DNA of 64,000 bases, taken from the NCBI RefSeq assembly GCF_025548555.1, contig NZ_JAJLPA010000009.1, forward strand, positions 1 to 64,000, read 5' to 3'. The translations under genes were made by a program, and so were the position numbers. This document shows, piece by piece, positions 7,932 through 17,770 of this stretch; the stretch's first letter is position 1, and each line of letters begins with the position of its first letter. The notes beneath the pieces were generated by a model, which searched no databases, had not been told where the DNA came from, and saw only the letters and a list, made by a program, of their open reading frames with translations. This DNA comes from Sphingomonas sp. A2-49 (GTDB lineage: Bacteria; Pseudomonadota; Alphaproteobacteria; Sphingomonadales; Sphingomonadaceae).

Positions 7932-10721
7932 TCACATCCGGAACGACACCGCCGCCGAGAAGGTGCGCCCGTTCTTGTAGAAGGCGGTCGGACGATCCGG
8001 GGTGGCGTTGTACTGGAGATAGGTTTCGTCGAGCAGGTTCTGCGCGTTGACGCTGAGGATCACCCCCTTCAGCAGTTCGAGCGAGGCGGAGGCGTCGAGC
8101 TGGTTGTACGGTGCCACCATCTCGCGGCTGCCGAGGCGCCCGATCGTGCGGAAATAGGAGGTGCGGTAGTTGTAGCTGACGCGCGCCTGGAACGGTCCGC
8201 TTTCGAAATAGGGGATCACGTTGACGGTATGCTTCGACAGATAGGGCAGGTTGAGTTCCGCCCCGGTCGTATCGACCGACGAGGTGCTGCTGTCCTGATA
8301 GGTGTAGTTGGCCTGGAGCCCGAAGCCGCCCCAGATTTCGCTCTGCGCCGAGATCAGCGCGCCGTTCACCTTCGCCTTGCCGCCGTTGATCGGTTGCGAG
8401 ACGCTGTAGGTGGTCAGGCGGTTCTGGAGCGAATTGAACAGCAGCGCATCGGCGCGGGTGTTGATGATGTAGTTCGAGATGTCGCGGCGGAACAGTTCGA
8501 CCGCGACCAGCGAGCCGGCGCGCGGATACCATTCCGCGGTCAGTTCGTAGTTGGTCGACTGATAGGGCTTGAGGTTCGGGTTGCCGCCGCCGGCGTCGAG
8601 CGTGACGTCGTTCTGCGAGATCGACGCCGCCAGATCCTGATAGCGCGGGCGCGAGATCACCTTGGCTGCGGCGCCGCGGACGATGAACTTGGGGCTGATC
8701 TCGTAGGCGACGTTCAGGCTGGGAAGGAACTTCAGATAATCCGTCACGGTGCGTGTCGGCGTCGGGATCGGGTTGGGATTGGCGATCGTGGTCAGCGACA
8801 GCGCGTAATTGGACACGTCGCGGGTGTAGACGAGCCGCCCGCCGATGTTGCCGCGCAGGCCGCCCTGGTCGAAATTGGCCTGGACGTAGCTCGCCGCGAC
8901 GGTCTCCCTGACCTGCGTCGAGGCGCCGACCTTGGTGATGAGCGGGCTGTTGATCGCGTTGGCGAGGATGTCGATCACCGCCTGTTCGGGCAGGTTCAGA
9001 TATTTGGTCGCGTTGCCGCTGCCGCCGCTGCCCGAAAAGGTGCCGTCCGGCGTGGTCAGCGTGGTGACGCCGAGCTGCGACCCGTTGAGCGAGCGCGTCA
9101 GATAGGTGTTGATGCCGCGACCGTCGATGCGGTTGACGTGGTCGGTGACGCGGCTGCCGAGCAGGATTTCCTTGAACGGACCGAAGGCGAGCGGGATCGT
9201 GGCGTCATAACCGCCGAAGATGTCGCGGTCGGTCGTGACGCTATAGTCGAGCCCGCCGATCTGCGCGGCGACGAGCTGCGCGCCGGTCGACGTGGTGACC
9301 GGGCGCCCCTCGATCTGCGCGGGGTTGTTGTTGGGGTTGGTGAAATAATTGGCGGGGTTGGTCAGGTCGCCGGTGAAGTTCACCTGTGCGCTGTCGTTGG
9401 TAAAGGCGTAGCTGAACGGCAGCTTGGTCTGCACGTTGAACAGATATTCCGGGTTGCGGCCCCCGGTAGCCTTCGACCAGCCGCCTGCGAACGCCACCTT
9501 CGCGCCGCCGTCGCCCTCCCAGTCGGCGAACAGGTTGACGTTGTCGGTCTTGAGCTTGGTGTGGCGGACCAGCGTGTCGAGCTGCGCGCTCTGGCTGGGG
9601 GCGGCGGCGAAGGACGCCGAATTGACCACGCCGTTCGACACGTTCGCGGTCTGCAGCACGCTGCCGGTCCAGGCGACCGGGATGGTGTACATCGACTGGC
9701 TGTAGTTGTTGTAGTTGCCGTCGATGTGCAGCGCATTGACGGTGAAGGTCAGGTCGCTGCTGGGACGATACTGGATCGTGCCCGACACGCTCTTGCGCTC
9801 GCGCTGCTGCTGGAAATAGGCGTAGTTGATGCCGAACGGCGCGACCGCGGAAATGAGGTCGTTCTTGCCGCCGGTGACTGTCGCGTTCGGGTTGAGGAGG
9901 ATGCCCTGACCCGATGCGTCGCGCCGGACGGTGCCGTCGGCATTCTTCTGGAAGAAGTCGGCGCCGCTCTGATAGCCGAAGAATTCGACGCCGGCGCGCG
10001 TCAGGTTCTGCTTGTCGTAGGTGGCCGCGACTAGGACGCCGAACGTCTCGTCCGCGTTCCGCCAGCTGTACAGGCCGGAGCCGCGGATATTCCCCTTGTC
10101 GCTGCGATCGTTGTACGAATAGCCGCCCGATGCGAACAGCGAGTTGGCGGGCAGGTCGAGCGGGCGGCGGGTGCGGACGATCACGGTGCCGCCGATGCTG
10201 CCTTCCTCGATACGCGGTTCGGGCGACTTGTAGACTTCCAGCCGGTCGACCAGTTCGGGTGCGAGCAGCGAATAGTTGAACGTGCGGCTGGAGGGATCGT
10301 TGTCGTTGCCGCCCCAGTCGGCGGAGGCGAGCGCGTGGCCGTCGAGCAGCATGCGGTTCAGCGCGGGATCGGTGCCGAGGATCGCGACCTTTTCGCCCTC
10401 GCCGAAGCGACGGTCGATGCTGACGCCGGGGATGTGCGACAGCGATTCGGCGACGTTGCGATCGGGGAACTTGCCGACATCCTCGGCCGTGATGACGTCG
10501 ACGACGGCATTGGCGTTGCGCTTGACGCTGATCGCCTCGCGCAGGCTGCCGCGATAGCCGGTCACCAGGATGTCGTCGCCCGCGGCGGCATCGTCCTGCG
10601 TCGTGCTGCCTGGCGGCGTCGCACTGGGCGCGGGGGCAGTGGCGGGCGCGTCCTGCGCTTGGGCGGTGGCGGCGAAACCGGCGAGGGCGGTGGTGACGAG
10701 GATCGCGTGGCGCAGGCGCAT
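7932..10721 (-). CDS. TonB-dependent outer-membrane receptor for glycans
   Basis: A 929-residue outer-membrane transporter driven by the TonB-ExbB-ExbD complex. Signal peptide MRLRHAILVTTALAGFAATAQA, an acidic/proline-rich spacer, a TonB-box-like segment D-D-I-L-V-T-G-Y-R, the plug domain (about 60-200, with SLSHIPGVSIDRR and EEGSIGGTVIVRTRRPLDL), then the beta-barrel ending in S-F-R-M with the terminal aromatic pattern expected for outer-membrane insertion. The ISVKRNANAVVDVITAEDVGKFPD segment is characteristic of the sugar-linked receptor group in sphingomonads and caulobacters. Placement beside GH20 and the nag genes suggests GlcNAc-containing oligosaccharides as cargo. Transcribed alone, with a terminator behind it. 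Confidence 0.9.
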   Translation of the reverse strand: MRLRHAILVTTALAGFAATAQAQDAPATAPAPSATPPGSTTQDDAAAGDDILVTGYRGSLREAISVKRNANAVVDVITAEDVGKFPDRNVAESLSHIPGVSIDRRFGEGEKVAILGTDPALNRMLLDGHALASADWGGNDNDPSSRTFNYSLLAPELVDRLEVYKSPEPRIEEGSIGGTVIVRTRRPLDLPANSLFASGGYSYNDRSDKGNIRGSGLYSWRNADETFGVLVAATYDKQNLTRAGVEFFGYQSGADFFQKNADGTVRRDASGQGILLNPNATVTGGKNDLISAVAPFGINYAYFQQQRERKSVSGTIQYRPSSDLTFTVNALHIDGNYNNYSQSMYTIPVAWTGSVLQTANVSNGVVNSASFAAAPSQSAQLDTLVRHTKLKTDNVNLFADWEGDGGAKVAFAGGWSKATGGRNPEYLFNVQTKLPFSYAFTNDSAQVNFTGDLTNPANYFTNPNNNPAQIEGRPVTTSTGAQLVAAQIGGLDYSVTTDRDIFGGYDATIPLAFGPFKEILLGSRVTDHVNRIDGRGINTYLTRSLNGSQLGVTTLTTPDGTFSGSGGSGNATKYLNLPEQAVIDILANAINSPLITKVGASTQVRETVAASYVQANFDQGGLRGNIGGRLVYTRDVSNYALSLTTIANPNPIPTPTRTVTDYLKFLPSLNVAYEISPKFIVRGAAAKVISRPRYQDLAASISQNDVTLDAGGGNPNLKPYQSTNYELTAEWYPRAGSLVAVELFRRDISNYIINTRADALLFNSLQNRLTTYSVSQPINGGKAKVNGALISAQSEIWGGFGLQANYTYQDSSTSSVDTTGAELNLPYLSKHTVNVIPYFESGPFQARVSYNYRTSYFRTIGRLGSREMVAPYNQLDASASLELLKGVILSVNAQNLLDETYLQYNATPDRPTAFYKNGRTFSAAVSFRM

Positions 10722-10995
10722 AGGATAGTCCTTCTTCGGAACACGCCCGGTCGCATGTCCCCCCCAATCCGAAAGCCGTCGCGAAACCGGCGACAGATCG
10801 GGTAACGCAGGTGTTTTTCCACCCTGGCTGCGCAGGCCCGATACGGTCCTTCATAACCAATTCATACCAAATGGCCTATAAAAAAATTGTCATATTTCAA
10901 GGGCCGGCAAAATCGGCCCTGAAATCGCGGATAAGCTTGTGTCCCGGGGGCTGTTCGGAGCGTTGGTTTATGTCGAACAGAGAGGTTCAAACGTA
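10722..10995. other. Divergent promoter region between receptor gene and nag operon
   Basis: This 274-bp gap separates two divergent genes and must hold both promoters. It becomes AT-rich around 10850-10915 (runs of A, TTGTCATATTTC), unlike its surroundings. It contains candidate operator B at 10856-10870 and an AGAGAGG ribosome site just before the cutC-like start. No further ORF is supported here. Confidence 0.55.
10856..10870. promoter_or_regulatory. Candidate GntR/NagR operator B
   Basis: ACCAATTCATACCAA on the plus strand; its complement TTGGTATGAATTGGT carries the same TGGTAT-spacer-GGT arrangement as sites A and C. It sits in the divergent promoter region, so it could control both the receptor and the nag operon. 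Confidence 0.45.
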
Positions 10996-11769
10996 ATGAT
11001 GACGTCTGCCAACGCCGTCGCGAAACGCGTCCTGCTGGAAATCTGCGTCGAGTCGCCGGCCGGCGCGGTGGCGGCGATCGCCGGCGGCTGTGACCGGATC
11101 GAGCTGTGTTCGGCGCTCGCGCTCGGGGGGCTGACCCCGTCGGCCGGCCTGGTCGAGGCGGTGCTGGCGGTCGCCCGGCCGGCCGGGGTGCCGGTGCATG
11201 CGATGGTCCGGCCGCGGCCCGGTGGGTTCGACTATGACGCGGACGATCTAGCGGTCGCGCGGGCCGAGGCGCTGGCGCTGGTGGCTGCCGGCGTGCAGGG
11301 GCTGGTGTTCGGTGCGACCGATCGCGGCGGGCTGGCCGTCGCCGCGATGCGCGAATGGATCGCGGCGCTCGGCCCCGCCCGGCCGATGTTGACCCTGCAC
11401 CGTGCGATCGATGTGGTCGACGACCCGGTGGCAGCGGTCGAGGATGCGGCGGCGCTCGGCTTCGACATCGTGCTCACCTCCGGCGGGGCGCCCGACGCGG
11501 TCGCGGGGGCGGCCACGATCGCGCGGATGGTGGCGCACGCCCGCGGCCGCTGCACGATCATGGCGGGCGCCGGGGTGACGCCGTCCAATGCGGCTGCACT
11601 GCTGGCCGCGACGGGGGCGCACGCGCTGCATGGATCGGCCAGCGTCGCCGCGGCGCCGGGCGGCCCGGACCGGCTCGGCTTCGGCCCATCGCCGCGCCGG
11701 ACCGATCCGATATCGGTCAAAGGTCTGCGACAGGTGATTGACGACAAGTCCAATCTAAGACAAGTGTGA
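10996..11769 (+). CDS. cutC: CutC-family TIM-barrel protein
   Basis: A 257-residue member of the CutC family, recognised from the N-terminal pattern LEICVESPAGAVAAIAGG-x-D-R-I-E-L-C and from G-G-L-T-P-S, MVRPRPGGFDYD, TLHRAID and ILTSGG-like segments of a small TIM barrel. The start is ATG 10996 (a second ATG follows at once), with AGAGAGG at a suitable distance. The family is named for copper homeostasis, but its enzymatic role is not settled. Here it opens an operon otherwise devoted to GlcNAc metabolism, which argues for a sugar-linked job. No copper-related genes are nearby. Confidence 0.88.
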   Translation: MMTSANAVAKRVLLEICVESPAGAVAAIAGGCDRIELCSALALGGLTPSAGLVEAVLAVARPAGVPVHAMVRPRPGGFDYDADDLAVARAEALALVAAGVQGLVFGATDRGGLAVAAMREWIAALGPARPMLTLHRAIDVVDDPVAAVEDAAALGFDIVLTSGGAPDAVAGAATIARMVAHARGRCTIMAGAGVTPSNAAALLAATGAHALHGSASVAAAPGGPDRLGFGPSPRRTDPISVKGLRQVIDDKSNLRQV

Positions 11770-11853
11770 TGCGGCGCGTCAGGGGGCATGACTGGCGCTG
11801 TTCTGCGCGGCGTGGCACCGATCGGCCATGACCAGCGGAAGAGGGAGTCGTCG

Positions 11854-12591
11854 ATGAGTTTCGTGAGCAGGGTGGGGCGGTTTCGCACCGACAATCCCTC
11901 ACCGCTCTACCTGCAGCTGCAACAGCTCATCCGGGACGCCATCGGCAACGAGGTGATAACGCGGGGCGATGCGATTCCGGCCGAGCGCGACCTGGCGGTC
12001 GATTACGGCGTGTCGCGGATCACCGTGCGCAAGGCGATCGAGGGGCTGGTCGAGGACGGGCTGCTGACGCGCCGTCGCGGTGCGGGCACCTTCGTCGCGG
12101 GGCGCGTCGAAAAGAATTTCAGTAAGCTGTCGTCGTTCACCGAGGACATGATCGCGCGCGGACGGGTGCCGAGCAGCGCCTGGATCTCGCGCAACATGGG
12201 GACGGTCAGTCCCGAGGAATCGATGGCGCTGGCGCTGTCGCCGAGCGCGCCGGTCTATCGCTTCCAGCGGCTGCGTTTCGCCGACGAGGTGCCGATGGCG
12301 CTCGAGCTGTCGACGATCGCGGGCTTCTGCCTTCCGTCGATCGAGGCGGTCGACACCTCGCTCTACGCCGCGCTGACCGATGCGGGGCATCGCCCGGTGC
12401 GGGCGTTGCAGCGGCTGCGCGCGGTGCCGTTCGGCGGCGACCACGCGCGGATGCTGGGCGTCGATCCGGGCTCGCCCGGCCTGCTGATCGAACGCCGCGG
12501 CTTCCTGCGCGACGGACGCGCGGTCGAATTCACCCGATCCTATTACCGCGGCGACAGCTACGATTTCGTGGCGGAGCTCGCCGACACCTGA
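11854..12591 (+). CDS. GntR-family transcriptional regulator (HutC/NagR type, UTRA domain)
   Basis: A 245-residue one-component regulator. The N-terminal winged helix (about 14-80) carries the signature IPAERDLAVDYGVSRITVRK and the wing LTRRRGAGTFV. The C-terminal part (about 95-240) is a UTRA ligand-binding fold (VYRFQRLRFADEVPMALE, ERRGFLRDGRAVEFTRSYYRGD). Members near nag genes usually sense GlcN-6-P or GlcNAc-6-P. I start at ATG 11854, behind GGAAGAGGGAG; an upstream in-frame ATG would give a non-conserved extension. It is probably the repressor acting at the three TGGTAT sites of this locus. Confidence 0.9.
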   Translation: MSFVSRVGRFRTDNPSPLYLQLQQLIRDAIGNEVITRGDAIPAERDLAVDYGVSRITVRKAIEGLVEDGLLTRRRGAGTFVAGRVEKNFSKLSSFTEDMIARGRVPSSAWISRNMGTVSPEESMALALSPSAPVYRFQRLRFADEVPMALELSTIAGFCLPSIEAVDTSLYAALTDAGHRPVRALQRLRAVPFGGDHARMLGVDPGSPGLLIERRGFLRDGRAVEFTRSYYRGDSYDFVAELADT

Positions 12592-12613
12592 CACCGCCTG
12601 GGGGGCGCGATTT

Positions 12614-13660
12614 GTGACGACCGATACGATTGCCGAGACACCGGTCGCCACGCTGATGCGCGCCGAGACGCTGGAGGCGGGGGCGACCGTCGCCCGCCTG
12701 CTGGAGCGCAACCGCGCGAGCCTCGCCGAAGTCGGCGAGCGGCTGCGCGCCGCCGCGCCGGACGTCGTCGTCACCTGCGCCCGCGGATCGTCGGACCATG
12801 CCGCGATGTACGGCAAATATCTGATCGAGACGATGGTCGGCGTGCCGGTCGCTTCCGCCGCGCCGTCGGTCGCCTCGCTGTTCGACGCGCCGGTCGCCAC
12901 CCGCCGCGCGCTGTGCATCGCCATCTCGCAATCGGGGCGCAGCCCGGACCTGCTCGCGACGGTGGAGGCGCAGGCCAAGGGCGGCGCGCAGGTCGTGGCG
13001 CTGGTCAACGACGAGACGTCGCCGCTCGCGACGATGGCCGACACGCTGCTCGCCCTCAGCGCCGGGCCGGAGAAGTCGGTCGCCGCGACCAAATCGTGCA
13101 TCGCCGCGATGGCGGGTCTCGCGGCGCTGGTCGCGGCCTGGTCCGGCGATGCCGCGTTGCAGGCGGCGGTCGATGCGCTGCCCGCGCAGCTCGACCGGGC
13201 GGTCGCGCTCGACTGGAGCGCCGGGGTGGAACCGCTGGCGCAGGCGACGCAGATGTTCGTGATCGGCCGCGGCTATGGCTTCGGCGTGGCGCAGGAATGC
13301 GCGCTGAAGCTGAAGGAGACGTGCCAGGTCCAGGCGGAACCGTTCAGCGCGGCGGAAGTGCGCCACGGCCCGATGGCGATCGTCGGTGAAGGCTTTCCCG
13401 TGCTCGCGCTCGCGACCAGCGATGCCGCCGGCGACGACGTGATGGCGGTGGTCGAGACGTTCGCGGACCGTGGCGCGGCGGTGCTCGCCGCGCATGCCGG
13501 CGACGCGCGCGCGGTGCTGCCCGCGCTCGACGCGCATCCGGCGGTGCAGCCGATCCTGCTGCTCGCCAGCTTCTACGGCCTTGCCGAGGCGTTGTCGCGG
13601 CGGCGCGGGCTCGATCCCGACACGCCGCCACATCTGGCGAAGGTGACGCGCACGCTATGA
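12614..13660 (+). CDS. SIS-domain glucosamine-6-phosphate deaminase (NagB-II type)
   Basis: A 348-residue protein with two SIS sugar-isomerase domains and no N-terminal glutaminase domain, so not GlmS. Markers are the TCARGSSDHAAMYGKYL, ISQSGRSPDLL and EPFSAAEVRHGPMAI segments. Proteins of this build next to nagA act as an alternative deaminase converting GlcN-6-P to fructose-6-P and ammonia, replacing classical NagB. The start is GTG 12614, preceded by a GGGGGG stretch. The stop overlaps the nagA start as ATGA. No classical nagB is in the window, consistent with replacement. Confidence 0.85.
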   Translation: MTTDTIAETPVATLMRAETLEAGATVARLLERNRASLAEVGERLRAAAPDVVVTCARGSSDHAAMYGKYLIETMVGVPVASAAPSVASLFDAPVATRRALCIAISQSGRSPDLLATVEAQAKGGAQVVALVNDETSPLATMADTLLALSAGPEKSVAATKSCIAAMAGLAALVAAWSGDAALQAAVDALPAQLDRAVALDWSAGVEPLAQATQMFVIGRGYGFGVAQECALKLKETCQVQAEPFSAAEVRHGPMAIVGEGFPVLALATSDAAGDDVMAVVETFADRGAAVLAAHAGDARAVLPALDAHPAVQPILLLASFYGLAEALSRRRGLDPDTPPHLAKVTRTL

Positions 13661-14793
13661 GCGAGGCCTTTCGTTTCATCAACGGCCACGTCGTCGTGGC
13701 CGACCAGCTGTGGCGCGGTGCGGAGATCGTCGTCACCGGCGACCGGATCGCGAGCATCCGCCCGCTCGACGAGGGCGCGCGCGATTGCGTCGACCTCGAT
13801 GGCGGCTGGGTCATGCCCGGCTTCATCGACACGCAGGTCAACGGCGGCGGCGGCGTGCTGTTCAACGACGATACCGACGTCGACGGCATCGCCGCGATCA
13901 CCGCGGCGCATGCGCGCTACGGCACGACGGCGCTGCTGCCGACACTCATCAGCGATTCGCCCGAGCGGATCGCGCTGGCGCTCGATGCGGTCGATGCCGC
14001 GATCGACGCGGGCGTGCCCGGCGTCGTCGGCGTCCATATCGAGGGGCCGTTCCTCAACGTCGCGCGCAAGGGCATCCACGACGCCGCGCGCTTCCGCCTG
14101 CTCGACGCGGCGATGGTCGATCTGCTCGCGCGGCCCCGGCGGGGCGTGGTGATGGTGACGCTGGCACCCGAACTGGCGCAGCTCGACGATATCGCGCGGC
14201 TGGCCGCCGCGGGCGTCCGAGTGAGCGCGGGGCATACCGAGGCGTCCTACGACACCGCGCTTGCCGCGTTCGATGCGGGCCTCGCCGGCGTCACCCACCT
14301 GTTCAACGCCATGCCGGCGATGGTCCAGCGCAAGCCCGGGCTGGTTGGCGCCGCGCTCGACGATCCGCGGCCGTGGTGCGGGCTGATCGTCGACGGCGTC
14401 CACGTCGCGCCCGCGGTGCTGCGCATCGCGCTGCGCGCCCGCGGGATCGAGCGGATGATGCTGGTCACCGACGCGATGTCGTCGGTGGGCGCAAAGGACA
14501 AGGATTTCGTGTTGCAGGGGCGCCGGATCCGCGTTCGCGACGGCATCTGTTCGTACGAGGACGGCACGCTGGCGGGATCGGACCTCGACATGGCGGCGGC
14601 GGTCGCCAATGCGATGGGGATGCTCGGGCTGGAGCCGGTGGTGGCGGCACGCCTTGCCGCGGGCAACCCGGCGGCGTTCCTGGGGCTGGAGGCGGAACGG
14701 GGCACGCTCGCCGTCGGGCTGCGGGCGGACTGGGTGCAACTGACCGGGGCGATGGTGCCGGTCGCGACGACCATCGGAGGCAAGACGGCATGA
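13657..14793 (+). CDS. nagA: N-acetylglucosamine-6-phosphate deacetylase
   Basis: A 378-residue cytoplasmic metal-dependent amidohydrolase that converts GlcNAc-6-P to GlcN-6-P and acetate. Family motifs in order: G-F-I-D-T-Q-V-N-G (about 49-57), H-I-E-G-P-F-L-N (metal-binding Glu), SAGHTEASYDT and THLFNAM (metal-binding His residues), VDGVHV and LVTDAMSSVG (catalytic Asp). Length is normal for the family. It overlaps the genes on both sides by ATGA junctions (13657-13660 and 14790-14793), giving tight coupling with the deaminase before and the GH2 gene after. Confidence 0.96.
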   Translation: MSEAFRFINGHVVVADQLWRGAEIVVTGDRIASIRPLDEGARDCVDLDGGWVMPGFIDTQVNGGGGVLFNDDTDVDGIAAITAAHARYGTTALLPTLISDSPERIALALDAVDAAIDAGVPGVVGVHIEGPFLNVARKGIHDAARFRLLDAAMVDLLARPRRGVVMVTLAPELAQLDDIARLAAAGVRVSAGHTEASYDTALAAFDAGLAGVTHLFNAMPAMVQRKPGLVGAALDDPRPWCGLIVDGVHVAPAVLRIALRARGIERMMLVTDAMSSVGAKDKDFVLQGRRIRVRDGICSYEDGTLAGSDLDMAAAVANAMGMLGLEPVVAARLAAGNPAAFLGLEAERGTLAVGLRADWVQLTGAMVPVATTIGGKTA

Positions 14794-17690
14794 CGATCGA
14801 CCGGCGGCAGCTTCTGGGGTCCGCCGGTGCCGGTCTGACGCTGGCCTTGCCCGGAACCGCCGGGGCCGCCGCGGTGGCGCGCAATGACTATGGCGCGTTG
14901 CCGATGCCGCTGCCGGGGGACGCGCTGCTGGCGCCGCTCCCGGTGGTCGACCCGTCGCGGACCGGTTTCGACACCGGCTGGCTGTTTCACGAGGGCGATC
15001 TGATCGTCCCCCCGTCGACCACGCACGAGGAAACCTATCTGCGCGCGAAGGCCGGCAACGCCCGTGGTGCCGCGGCGATGGCGTACGACGACAGCGACTG
15101 GCAGGCGGTGACGCTGCCGCACGACTGGGCGAGTTTCCAGCCGTTCGTCGAAACCGCCAATCCGTCGCAGGGCTATCGCCCGCGCGGGATCGGCTGGTAT
15201 CGCCGGACCTTCCGCCTCGACCCCGCGGATCGCGGCCGGTATCTGGAACTGCAATTCGACGGGATCGCGACCAACGCGACGATCTGGGTCAACGGCAGCG
15301 TCGTCGCACACAATTGGTCGGGCTATAACAGCGTCTACGTCGACATCACGCCGTTCGCGCGGTTCGGCGACCAGACCAACGTCGTCGCGATTCGCGTCGA
15401 CGCCGATGCGATGGAGGGATGGTGGTACGAGGGCGCCGGCCTGTATCGCCACGCCTGGCTGGCGCGGCGCGCGCCGGTGGCGATCGTCACCGACGGCGTC
15501 CATTGCGACCCGCGGCGGACCGGCGGCGCATGGACCGTACCCGTCACGGTGTCCGCGCGGTCGATCGCGGCGATGGCGGCGGAGGTGTGCGCGGTCGCCA
15601 CGCTGGTCGATCCGGACGGCCGCAGCATCGCCACGGTGCGTTCAACCCCGGCGACGGTGCCCGCGCTCGGCGCGGTCGACCTTGCCCTAACCATCCCGGT
15701 GCCTTCGCCGCGGCTGTGGTCGGTGGAAACGCCGACGCTCTATACCGTCGCGGTGACGCTGGAGCGGGACGGGGCGACGGTCGACACCCGGCGCGTGCCC
15801 GTCGGCTTCCGCACCATCCGCTTCGATGCGGACCGCGGGCTGTTCGTCAACGACGCGCCCGTCAAGCTGAAGGGCGTGTGCCTGCACCTCGACCATGCCG
15901 GCGTCGGCGTGGCGGTGCCCGACGCGCTGCTCGCGTGGCGGCTCGAGCGGCTGAAGGAACTCGGCTGCAACGCGATCCGCTGTTCGCACAACGCGCCGGC
16001 GACCGCCTTCCTCGACCTGTGCGACCGGATGGGGTTCCTCGTCATGAACGAGAACCGCAACTTCAATCCGGCGCCCGATTACATGGCGCAGCTGGAATGG
16101 CTGGTGCGGCGCGACCGCAACCACCCCAGCGTCATCCTGTGGTCGGTGTTCAACGAAGAGCCGATGCAGGGCACCGCCGCGGGCGTCGAGATGGTGCGGC
16201 GGATGGCCAATGCGGTGAAGCGACTCGACGACAGCCGGCCAGTGACGGCGGCGATGAACGGGTCGTTCTTCAACCCGGACAACGTGTCCAGTGTGGTCGA
16301 CGTCGTCGGCTTCAATTACTATCCGGGCGACTACGACAAGTTCCACGCGCTCAACCCGACCAAGCCGATCACCAGTTCGGAGGATACGAGCGCGTTCGAG
16401 ACGCGCGGCGCCTTCGTCCGCGATGCCGCCGCGCACGTCGCATCGTCGATGGACGACGAGGCCGCGTCCTGGGGCGCGACGCATCGACAGGCCTGGGCGG
16501 AGATCGCGCGGCGACCGTTCGTCGCGGGCGGGTTCGTGTGGACGGGCTTCGACTATCACGGCGAACCGACGCCCTATGCCTGGCCGACGATATCGAGCTT
16601 CTTCGGCATCCTCGACCTCTGCGGGTTCCGCAAGACCGCCTATGACATCCATCGCGCCGGCTGGATCGACGATACCGCGGTCGTCGGCATCGCCCCGCAC
16701 TGGACGTGGCCGGGGCGCGAGGGGCAGTCGGTGCCCGTGCTGGTCACCAGCAACGCCGAACGGGTCGTTCTCAGGCTGAACGGCCGTGTCGTCGGCGAGG
16801 CGGCGGTCGACCGGCTGATGGGCAATGTATTCACGATCCCCTATGCGCCCGGCACGCTGGAGGCGATCGCCTATCGCGGCGGCCGCGTCGTGGCACGGGC
16901 GGGGCACGAGACCGCGGGGCCCCCGGTCGCGCTGCGGCTGACCCCGGCGCGGCGGGTGATGGCGGGCGATGGCGAGGACGTGCAGCCGGTCACCGTCGAT
17001 GCCATGGATGCGCGCGGCCGGCACGTGCCGACCGCCAACCTGCCCGTGCGGTTCGGCATCGAGGGGGCGGCGATCATCGGGCTGGGCAATGGCGACCCCA
17101 ACAGCCACGAGCCCGAGAAGGGCGACGCGCGATCGCTGTTCAACGGGCTGGCACAGGCGATCGTGCAGGCCGATGCGGGCGGACGCGGGCGGATCGTGCT
17201 GCGTGCGACCGCGCCGGGCTTGAAACCCGCGCTGTTGCGGATCGACCGGCTCGCGGCGGCGCCACGGGCGCAGGTCGCCCCCGCCGCGGCGGAGCGGACG
17301 ATCGACGCGTGGCGGCGCTCGCCGGTGCTGGCAAGCCGCCCCAATCCGACGCTCGCGCCCGCCGACGGCGACAACAACAGCTGGGCCTTCGTCCGCAGCG
17401 GTACCGCGACGCCCGCCGAGGCGGGCGCGGGTTGGCAAGTCTACCGGGCCCGCGTCACCCCGGTCCGGGCGATCGCCGCGCAGGGCGGCCGGATCGCCTT
17501 TGCCGCGATTGCCGGGCGTGCCGACCTCTGGATCGATGGGCGCAAGGTCGCGACCAAGACGGATGCGCACGAGGGGCCGATCGAGGCGGCGCTGCCGGCC
17601 GGCGCCGGCGAACGGATCGTCGCGCTGATCGTCCAGCCCGAACCCGGCCAGCCATCGGGAATCGTCGGACGGGTGGTGATACGACCATAG
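14790..17690 (+). CDS. Tat-exported glycoside hydrolase family 2 (beta-galactosidase-like)
   Basis: A 966-residue GH2 enzyme. The N-terminus MTIDRRQLLGSAGAGLTLAL is a twin-arginine signal, so the folded protein is likely periplasmic. Sugar-binding jelly roll (about 55-240), Ig-like domain, TIM barrel with acid/base Glu in V-F-N-E-E and a probable nucleophile Glu in T-S-S-E-D-T, then DUF4982-like and invasin/Ig-like domains, and a C-terminal galactose-binding-like module with W-x-V-Y-R-A-R. The start overlaps nagA by ATGA. Beta-galactosidase is the best guess, but this GH2 branch also holds beta-glucuronidase and other activities. Confidence 0.85.
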   Translation: MTIDRRQLLGSAGAGLTLALPGTAGAAAVARNDYGALPMPLPGDALLAPLPVVDPSRTGFDTGWLFHEGDLIVPPSTTHEETYLRAKAGNARGAAAMAYDDSDWQAVTLPHDWASFQPFVETANPSQGYRPRGIGWYRRTFRLDPADRGRYLELQFDGIATNATIWVNGSVVAHNWSGYNSVYVDITPFARFGDQTNVVAIRVDADAMEGWWYEGAGLYRHAWLARRAPVAIVTDGVHCDPRRTGGAWTVPVTVSARSIAAMAAEVCAVATLVDPDGRSIATVRSTPATVPALGAVDLALTIPVPSPRLWSVETPTLYTVAVTLERDGATVDTRRVPVGFRTIRFDADRGLFVNDAPVKLKGVCLHLDHAGVGVAVPDALLAWRLERLKELGCNAIRCSHNAPATAFLDLCDRMGFLVMNENRNFNPAPDYMAQLEWLVRRDRNHPSVILWSVFNEEPMQGTAAGVEMVRRMANAVKRLDDSRPVTAAMNGSFFNPDNVSSVVDVVGFNYYPGDYDKFHALNPTKPITSSEDTSAFETRGAFVRDAAAHVASSMDDEAASWGATHRQAWAEIARRPFVAGGFVWTGFDYHGEPTPYAWPTISSFFGILDLCGFRKTAYDIHRAGWIDDTAVVGIAPHWTWPGREGQSVPVLVTSNAERVVLRLNGRVVGEAAVDRLMGNVFTIPYAPGTLEAIAYRGGRVVARAGHETAGPPVALRLTPARRVMAGDGEDVQPVTVDAMDARGRHVPTANLPVRFGIEGAAIIGLGNGDPNSHEPEKGDARSLFNGLAQAIVQADAGGRGRIVLRATAPGLKPALLRIDRLAAAPRAQVAPAAAERTIDAWRRSPVLASRPNPTLAPADGDNNSWAFVRSGTATPAEAGAGWQVYRARVTPVRAIAAQGGRIAFAAIAGRADLWIDGRKVATKTDAHEGPIEAALPAGAGERIVALIVQPEPGQPSGIVGRVVIRP

Positions 17691-17770
17691 CCGGGAGATC
17701 GGGCGGCGCCTGCCACTGCCGGGCCGCCGCGGCCGCGTCAGGCGGCAGGCGTCACGAAAATGTCGCGAAA

